From: Rhizobium sp. CF080
GTDB lineage: Bacteria; Pseudomonadota; Alphaproteobacteria; Rhizobiales; Rhizobiaceae
Length of the DNA: 64,000 bases
Direction of reading: 5' to 3'
NCBI RefSeq assembly: GCF_000282095.2
Contig: NZ_AKKC02000004.1
Span: 868,001-932,000 of the forward strand
Shown: in pieces, positions 58,427 through 64,000 of the stretch
How the letters are laid out: each line of letters starts with the position of its first letter
How positions within the stretch are numbered: the stretch's first letter is position 1
The notes under the pieces: model-generated
The model's database searches: none
The model's input: the letters and a program-made list of their open reading frames with translations, nothing else
What the model was told of the DNA's origin: nothing
Position numbers and translations under genes: made by a program

Positions 58427-59308
58427 ATGCCGCTGCTCACTCACGGGGATCGAAAATATCACCCCACTACGCTGATCGGCGATGCGGCCGAATGGGAGGC
58501 GCTGCGCGTCGAGCACAGGCATATCCGGTCTGGAGCGCAGAATTGCGTCAGGCCGGAATGCACGGAATTCGTCCATATCCTGTCAGGCCAGGCGAGGCTC
58601 CGGCGCATGGGCGACGGGCAGGTGCAGGAAGGTATCGCACGGCCGGGAACGAGCTGGCTGGTGCCGGCCGGCACCCACGAGACCCTGCTCGAGCTCGATG
58701 GCCCGGTCGAATGCCTGCTTGTCTTCCTGCCCGCCAAATTGCTCGAAGACACCGCACTCGCCGACTACGGGATCGATCCGGACAGAACCCGGCTGGCTTA
58801 TGCTGGCGGTTTTACCGATCCCATGCTGGTGCAGATCAGCGCGAGCCTGTATGGCGTGCTCGGTCGCGACGCCCAGCCTGTCGTTCGTATCTTCGCCGAT
58901 GGCCTGCGCACCGCGCTCGCGGCACACCTCCTCGGCAACTATACCGTCGATCGCTGGCGGCCGTCGACACGGGCGCCTTCGCTCGATGCGAGGCGGCTGC
59001 AGCGAGTGCTCGATTTTATCGAGGCGAAATTGGGGGACGACATCGCGCTGGACGATCTGGCCCGCGAAGCCTGTCTCAGCCCATTCCATTTTTCGCGTCT
59101 TTTCCACGACACGACCGGACTGCCGCCGCATCGCTACGTGATCGAGCGCCGCATTCGGGCCGCTCAGCAGATGCTCTTGTCCGGACGGTCCAGCATCGCT
59201 GAGATCGCTCTCGATACCGGCTTCGGGTCGCAGGCCAATTTTGCCCGCACGTTCCGAAAGGTGACCGGGGTAACGCCGCGCCAATATCGCGAATTGCCCG
59301 CGTGCTGA
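58427..59308 (+). CDS. AraC family regulator with cupin-type N-domain
   Basis: This 293-residue regulator has an N-terminal AraC-binding-like cupin (AraC_binding_2/Cupin_6 type: EFVHILSGQARLRRM and GTSWLVPAGTHETLLE). Two helix-turn-helix motifs follow (DIALDDLAREACLSPFHFSRLFH and IAEIALDTGFGSQANFARTFRK, outline). It precedes a lactonase-like gene, an exported hydrolase gene and an MFS gene on the same strand, its likely targets. Confidence 0.88.
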   Translation: MPLLTHGDRKYHPTTLIGDAAEWEALRVEHRHIRSGAQNCVRPECTEFVHILSGQARLRRMGDGQVQEGIARPGTSWLVPAGTHETLLELDGPVECLLVFLPAKLLEDTALADYGIDPDRTRLAYAGGFTDPMLVQISASLYGVLGRDAQPVVRIFADGLRTALAAHLLGNYTVDRWRPSTRAPSLDARRLQRVLDFIEAKLGDDIALDDLAREACLSPFHFSRLFHDTTGLPPHRYVIERRIRAAQQMLLSGRSSIAEIALDTGFGSQANFARTFRKVTGVTPRQYRELPAC

Positions 59309-59454
59309 CGGGCAGTGGTCCACGCTCGTGGTGCAGAACAGCAATATCGGCGCAGAGCTGCGCAATATTTCGAAATACCGTCACCCTTTCCACGCTCTAG
59401 AAGTCGCTCACGGGGTCGCAGGCTGCTCGACCCGCTCGGATCCGGAGGCATGAG

Positions 59455-60570
59455 GTGAGGGCGAAGATTATTCGAAGAGTTGCCGGCGCCGTCGCGCTCC
59501 TGCTTGTCGCGGCAGCTGTCTACCTCTGCTTCTGGCCGGTTCCCGCGACGCCGGTGTCGTGGCCGGCTCCAATTCCGCCCGGTTATACTGGCGCTCATGC
59601 GGTCAACACGCGTCTCTCCGGCCTGCGCAAGATCGACATCGGGACCGAATTCGGCCCGGAACACATGGCGATCGGACGGGACGGCAAGCTCTATGCGGCC
59701 ATGACCAGCAGCAACCTGCTGCGCATGGATGCCGATGGCGGCAACAGGGAAGTGTTTGCCAACACGGGCGGGCGGGTTCTCGGTTTCGACTTCGACGCCG
59801 AGGGGCGGATGATCGCCGCGGACGCGATGAGGGGATTGCTCGCCATAGACACTGGCGGAACGGTGAGTCTGCTGGCCGACCGCGTGAGCGCGGGTGACCC
59901 GATCGGCTATGCCAACTCCGTCGTCGTCGCGTCGGACGGAACCATCTATTTCACGGAATCGTCGACGCGGTTCTCTCCGGTGAAATGGGGCGGGACCCTG
60001 GAAGCGAGCGTGCTCGACATCATCGAGCAATCGGCGAGCGGTCGGGTGCTCGCCTATGATCCCGCAACCGGCAGAACGCGGATCGTCGCTCGCGGTCTCT
60101 CGTTCGCCAATGGAATTGCCCTTTCATCTGATGGGCAGAGCCTGTTCGTCAACGAAACGGGCCGGTATCGGATCTGGAAGATCGATGGCCATGCAAATGA
60201 CCTGGCCGTCGGCAGCGGCTCGCCGCAGGCCCGCGTCCTGCTCGACAATCTGCCGGGCTATCCGGACAACCTGATGCGGGGACGCGACGGGCGCATCTGG
60301 GTCGGCCTGTTCAGGCCGCGCAACCCGGCGGCGGATTCACTTGCGGAGCGGCCGTTCCTGCGGAAGATCCTACTGCGGTTGCCACGATCCTTCCTGCCGA
60401 CCGGCGAGCTCTACGGGCACGTCTTCGCGATCAACGAGGAAGGCCGCGTCACCGAGGACCTGCAGGATCCCAAAGGCGCCTATCCCGAGACGACCGGAGC
60501 GACCGAAACGGCCGACCGTCTGTACATCCACAGCCTGCACGCGCCTGCAATCGGCTGGTTGCCGCGATAA
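59455..60570 (+). CDS. SMP-30/strictosidine synthase-like beta-propeller lactonase
   Basis: This 371-residue protein has one N-terminal membrane anchor (residues 9-27, RVAGAVALLLVAAAVYLCF) and a six-bladed propeller outside the membrane. Blocks GPEHMAIGRDGKLYA, YANSVVVASDGTIYFTES and FANGIALSSDGQSLFVNET are typical of the strictosidine-synthase/gluconolactonase family; metal ligands Glu and Asn are plausible there. The start is GTG 59455, with GGAGG upstream. It probably hydrolyses lactones or esters at the periplasmic face. Confidence 0.85.
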   Translation: MRAKIIRRVAGAVALLLVAAAVYLCFWPVPATPVSWPAPIPPGYTGAHAVNTRLSGLRKIDIGTEFGPEHMAIGRDGKLYAAMTSSNLLRMDADGGNREVFANTGGRVLGFDFDAEGRMIAADAMRGLLAIDTGGTVSLLADRVSAGDPIGYANSVVVASDGTIYFTESSTRFSPVKWGGTLEASVLDIIEQSASGRVLAYDPATGRTRIVARGLSFANGIALSSDGQSLFVNETGRYRIWKIDGHANDLAVGSGSPQARVLLDNLPGYPDNLMRGRDGRIWVGLFRPRNPAADSLAERPFLRKILLRLPRSFLPTGELYGHVFAINEEGRVTEDLQDPKGAYPETTGATETADRLYIHSLHAPAIGWLPR

Positions 60571-60710
60571 CGCGCCGATCATTTGCGGACCGGCAGTCAT
60601 TCTCAGTGGCGTTCAACGCCGGCGGAGGACGGGTGCGGTACGTCGATCCATCAATTTTGACATCGTGGCCCCGCCGCTTGGGCCGGGCCATCTAGCAAAG
60701 GAGAACTGCC

Positions 60711-61469
60711 ATGTCGTTCAAGCATGTCATCGCAGCGGCCGCCATCAATGCCGCGGGCCTGATGTCGCCAACCTGGGCGGCCGACGCGCCGTCGATCTTG
60801 CTGGTACACGGAGCCTGGGCCAACGGATCGAGCTGGGCAAAGGTGGTGCCGCTCCTGCAGGCGCGGGGGCTCGATGTCGTTGCCGTGCACAACCCGCTGT
60901 CTTCGCTCGAGGCGGACGTCGCGGCGACGCGCCGGGTCATCGACGATCGGCAGGGCGATGTGATCCTGGTCGGTCACTCCTATGGAGGGGCGGTGATTAC
61001 CGAGGCCGGCAACAGCAAAAAGGTGCGCGCGCTGGTCTACGTAGCGGCCTTTGCACCATCGCCGGGGCAGTCGGTCAACGCGATCGTTGGAGCGGCACCC
61101 CGGCCGCCGGAATGGTCGAAGGAAATCCACGCCGACGCCAAGGGCGCGCTCACCTGGTCGGCTGCGGGAATGGCACGCTATTTCGCGCCCGATCTTCCAG
61201 CCGGCGAGGCGGCATTGCTGGCGGCGACCCAGGCGCCGCTTTTCGCCGGCGCTTTCGACGGCAAGGTAACATCCGCCGCCTTTACCCAGAAGCCGAGCTG
61301 GTTCGTCATCGCCGACAACGACCAGATTATTCCGGCAGCCCTGCAGCAGGTTTTTGCCCAGACGATGAAGGCGACGACCAGCCATGTGGCATCGAGCCAC
61401 GTGCCGATGCTGTCGCAGCCGCAGGCGGTGGCAGATGCGATTTTTGCGGCTGTCGACGGTACGAAGTGA
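60711..61469 (+). CDS. Exported alpha/beta hydrolase
   Basis: This 252-residue protein has a signal peptide (MSFKHVIAAAAINAAGLMSPTWA-A). The core carries oxyanion loop LVHGAWANGSSW, nucleophile Ser in VGHSYGG, acid in IADNDQIIP, and His near SSHVPMLSQP. The pattern is like EstC/salicylate-esterase-type hydrolases (MenH/HNL-like group). AAAGGAGAACTGCC lies before the ATG. It probably cleaves an ester in the periplasm, in line with the adjacent lactonase-like gene. Confidence 0.87.
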   Translation: MSFKHVIAAAAINAAGLMSPTWAADAPSILLVHGAWANGSSWAKVVPLLQARGLDVVAVHNPLSSLEADVAATRRVIDDRQGDVILVGHSYGGAVITEAGNSKKVRALVYVAAFAPSPGQSVNAIVGAAPRPPEWSKEIHADAKGALTWSAAGMARYFAPDLPAGEAALLAATQAPLFAGAFDGKVTSAAFTQKPSWFVIADNDQIIPAALQQVFAQTMKATTSHVASSHVPMLSQPQAVADAIFAAVDGTK

Positions 61470-61718
61470 CCGCGTTGCTCGTCTCGATGCTCTTCCGGCG
61501 GGAGAACGGCCGGTCTCCGAAAAGGAGCAATCAGGTTCAAACAAACAGCAATATTCGCAAAGAGTGCGATCCCCCATCGGGCTAACCTGCTGATCATAAA
61601 CAGAGCCCGCCATCGCAGCATCCGGTTGGATCCGGATGCAATCTGGCATGGCAGTCCCTTCACCCGTGGGCGCAGTCGCTCCGGGATATCGTCAATTCCA
61701 ATGCTGTTGGAGAGCATT

Positions 61719-61928
61719 ATGAAAAACGCCAGCCCCGCGCAGAGGCAGCTCGGCCTTCGCATCCATGCCATCGTTTTCGTTCCGGTGATCATCGTACTTG
61801 TCATCGTCAACCTGTTGATCGGCTCGCCCTATTGGGTTCACTGGGTTCTGTTGGGCTGGGGCGTCGGCCTGATTGCCCATTGGTGGTCCGTCCGCCGCCA
61901 GGACGCTGGCAAGACCGGAACCCCTTGA
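61719..61928 (+). CDS. Small 2TM-domain membrane protein
   Basis: This 69-residue protein starts MKNASPAQRQLGLRIHAIVF. Two hydrophobic helices are separated by GSPYWVHWV, and it ends in a charged RRQDAGKTGTP tail. This matches the 2TM domain family. ATG 61719 has GGAGAG about six bases upstream; ATG 61701 is in frame but less well placed. Its function is unknown. It precedes the MFS gene by 45 bp. Confidence 0.75.
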   Translation: MKNASPAQRQLGLRIHAIVFVPVIIVLVIVNLLIGSPYWVHWVLLGWGVGLIAHWWSVRRQDAGKTGTP

Positions 61929-61973
61929 GGTTTTCAACGCGCGATGACGTTTCCAGAATAAAGGAGGTGAACC

Positions 61974-63233
61974 ATGTCTGTTTCGAACGATGCCGAAATG
62001 GTGGAGGCAGCTGCCGGAGCCGTCAGCGAAAGTGCCTCTCCCGTCGATGAAGCCGTCGCCGCCCCCGCAGCAAGATCGGGCAGGCTGACCCTGCTGGCAT
62101 TGGCCTTGGGAACGTTCTGCATCGGCACCACCGAATTTGCCAGTATGGGGATTATCCAGCTTTTCGCAGCGACCCTCGGGGTCGACCTGGCAACCGCAAC
62201 CCATGCGATCACGGCTTACGCGATCGGCGTGGTGGTGGGCGCTCCGGCGCTTACTCTCGCGGCAGCTCGGCTGAACCGTCGTTCGCTGCTGCTTCTCCTG
62301 ATCGGCGTTTTCGTCGTCGGCAATATCCTGTCCGCGCTTGCCGATGGGTTGGGTCTTTTCGTCGTCGCACGCTTCATCAGCGGCCTGCCGCAGGGCGCCT
62401 ATTTCGGAGCGGGGGCGGTTGTGGCCTCCCATGTCGTCGGCCCCGGGCGCTCCGGCCAGGCCTTTGCGATCGTCATGACCGGGCTGACGGTTGCGACCAT
62501 TTTCGGCTCCCCGCTCGCAACCTTCCTCGGGCAGACCCTCGGCTGGCGTGAAACCTATCTGTGTATCGCGGCGCTCGGCATGATTTCTTTCCTGTCGATC
62601 TGGGTCTTTGTTCCCCGCACCGCGGAGCTCGACGGCGCCTCGATCATCCATGAACTGAACGGCCTTCGCAGGGGCCGGGTGTGGCTGATGATGGCGGTTG
62701 CGGCACTCGGCATCTCCAGCATCTTCGCCGTCTATACCTTCATCGCACCATTTGTGACGGATCTGGTGATGCTGCGCCCGGAAATGATCCCCGTCGCCCT
62801 CGCCATCTTCGGAATCGGAATGACGGCCGGCAATCTCTATGGCGGGCGGCTGGCCGACATGTACCATAGCCGCGGCATCGTCGCGGGTTATGGATGCGCG
62901 CTGGCGGTACTCGTCGTCCTGGCGCTCTGGGGCACGAATTCCTGGCTGCTCTTTTCGGCGATGTTCGGGGTGGGGGCGACGATGATGGCGGCGATCCCGA
63001 CCATTCAGGTTCGGTTGACAAGCCTCGCCCCGGAGTCCGCCACCTTGATGGGCGCGATGAACCTGGCATCCCTCAACGTTGCCAATGCGCTCGGCGCATG
63101 GGCGGGCGGCATCACGATCGGCGCAGGGCTGGGCCTTCTGTCGACCGTCTGGGCGGGCTTCATCCTGACGTCGGCCGGGCTGATCCTGTTCATCACGACA
63201 ATGACCGCCGAGCCTGCCGGCGTAGACACGTGA
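61974..63233 (+). CDS. MFS efflux transporter, DHA1/AraJ-like
   Basis: This 419-residue inner-membrane protein has 12 predicted helices after an acidic N-terminal tail of about 35 residues. The first helix GTFCIGTTEFASMGIIQ and the GLPQGAYFGAG motif in helix 5 are typical of the AraJ/YdhP/PbuE DHA1 branch. It likely exports a drug, sugar or nucleoside-like compound. AGGAGGTGAACC gives a strong ribosome site. Confidence 0.88.
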   Translation: MSVSNDAEMVEAAAGAVSESASPVDEAVAAPAARSGRLTLLALALGTFCIGTTEFASMGIIQLFAATLGVDLATATHAITAYAIGVVVGAPALTLAAARLNRRSLLLLLIGVFVVGNILSALADGLGLFVVARFISGLPQGAYFGAGAVVASHVVGPGRSGQAFAIVMTGLTVATIFGSPLATFLGQTLGWRETYLCIAALGMISFLSIWVFVPRTAELDGASIIHELNGLRRGRVWLMMAVAALGISSIFAVYTFIAPFVTDLVMLRPEMIPVALAIFGIGMTAGNLYGGRLADMYHSRGIVAGYGCALAVLVVLALWGTNSWLLFSAMFGVGATMMAAIPTIQVRLTSLAPESATLMGAMNLASLNVANALGAWAGGITIGAGLGLLSTVWAGFILTSAGLILFITTMTAEPAGVDT

Positions 63234-63312
63234 CGATCCGGCTGAGGCGACGGATGCGGATCCGCCGGGTCTGCCGCGCAACGGCGTAGGAGAGCGATTT
63301 TTCGGAGCGACC

Positions 63313-64000
63313 ATGAGACCTCGGGTAACCTTGCACATGATGTCCAGCATCGATGGTCGGATCGCCACCGCAGGCTGGCCGATTTCGGTCGACGCCGGCG
63401 AGGCCTATGAGATGCTGCACCGGGACCTGCGCAGCGACGCGTGGCTCGTCGGGCGGACCACAATGGCGGCGTTTGCGGACGGCGAAGCCCGTCCTGTTGT
63501 CACCGACCAAAGCTATCCGCGCCAGACCTGGAAGGCGGCAGGCGCGGGAATGGCCCCCTATGCCATCTATCTCGACAGGTCGGGGCACCTGCATCTCAAC
63601 CGGGAACGCGTGAACGGCGACGCCTTGATCGCGGTCCTGACCACGGCTGTCTCCGACCACTACCTTGCCGAACTGCGCAGGGACGGTATCTCATACATCT
63701 TTGCCGGTGAGGCCGATCTCGACCTGAGCCGAGCGCTGCATATCCTTCGCACCGAGTTCGGTATCGAAACTCTGCTGCTGGAAGGTGGCGGGGCGATCAA
63801 CGGAGCTTTCCTCGGGGGCGACCTGATCGACGAAGTCAGCCTGCTGATCCTGCCGATTGCCGATGGCAAGCCGGATGTGCCGACCACGTTCGACGACAAT
63901 CTCGAGGGAGCGCGGCCCTTGGACTTCATTTCGGCAGAAAACCTCGATGGAGGTATTCTGCATTTGCGCTACAGGGTTTTGTCCGGCCGCCCGGGCACCA
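63313..64000 (+). CDS. RibD C-terminal-type reductase, partial (cut by window end)
   Basis: From ATG 63313 the frame stays open to the last base, giving 229 residues without a stop. It begins MRPRVTLHMMSSIDGRIAT. It contains LVGRTTMAAF and the cofactor-binding LLLEGGGAINGAFL, both hallmarks of the RibD_C/dihydrofolate-reductase-like family (NADPH-dependent reductases of riboflavin biosynthesis and relatives). No deaminase domain precedes it, so it is a stand-alone reductase of unknown substrate. The gene is almost complete, since family members run about 220-240 residues. Confidence 0.85.
   Translation, partial: MRPRVTLHMMSSIDGRIATAGWPISVDAGEAYEMLHRDLRSDAWLVGRTTMAAFADGEARPVVTDQSYPRQTWKAAGAGMAPYAIYLDRSGHLHLNRERVNGDALIAVLTTAVSDHYLAELRRDGISYIFAGEADLDLSRALHILRTEFGIETLLLEGGGAINGAFLGGDLIDEVSLLILPIADGKPDVPTTFDDNLEGARPLDFISAENLDGGILHLRYRVLSGRPGT

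Overview
The window is high-GC DNA with closely packed genes on both strands and translationally overlapped operons. The gene content (NitT/TauT and Dpp-type ABC systems, IclR/GntR regulators, TGA-N9-TCA iron boxes, short CCTCGGG palindromes between genes) points to an alphaproteobacterium, most probably a Rhizobiaceae relative (Rhizobium/Ensifer/Shinella type). It reads as an accessory catabolism and transport region. I see no tRNA, rRNA, CRISPR array or intact insertion sequence.

Region 1 (about 1-22.8 kb) is a catabolic locus. A + strand unit encodes a NitT/TauT-like binding protein, a class II aldolase, a degenerate M24 pita-bread protein and a 2-hydroxyacid dehydrogenase. The matching permease-permease-ATPase unit converges on it from the - strand. 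Next come a RidA protein and, divergently, a meta-cleavage operon: a homoprotocatechuate-2,3-dioxygenase-like extradiol enzyme, a flavin monooxygenase, an ACMSD-superfamily protein, a succinate-semialdehyde-type dehydrogenase, an FAH-family protein, an HpaH-like hydratase and an HpaI-like aldolase. Two paralogous IclR regulators, a GntR/FCD regulator, a DUF3500 protein and a dienelactone-hydrolase/SDR/SnoaL/FAH operon complete it. A conserved 17-20 bp site with core ATGTGAA lies upstream of every catabolic or transport unit, so the locus looks like one IclR-type regulon.

Region 2 (22.8-34.9 kb) is iron uptake: a siderophore-interacting flavoprotein, an STN-domain TonB receptor with its FecR/FecI pair, a fused FhuB permease, a FhuD-like binding protein, a second TonB receptor and an AraC regulator. 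Two perfect RirA-type IRO boxes precede the fecI and receptor units. No cognate FhuC ATPase is present.

Region 3 (35-49.2 kb) is a ten-plus gene - strand operon behind a GntR regulator. It holds a complete Dpp/Opp-type ABC importer interleaved with two tandem creatinase-like M24 proteins, an aspartoacylase/AstE-type deacylase, a free GAF protein, an HVH-type amidohydrolase and a DUF885 (HEAFPGH) protein. It looks like uptake and stepwise hydrolysis of an acylated amino-acid or peptide-like compound whose identity is not evident; it is the best candidate for an undescribed pathway.

Region 4 (49.2-64 kb) is mixed: a 3-oxoacid CoA-transferase pair with a divergent PAS-LuxR regulator, a Prc/Tsp protease of gammaproteobacterial type, two MFS exporters, a winged-helix/NB-ARC-like regulator, an AraC regulator, a strictosidine-synthase-like lactonase, an exported alpha/beta hydrolase, a 2TM protein and a RibD-C-type reductase cut by the window end.
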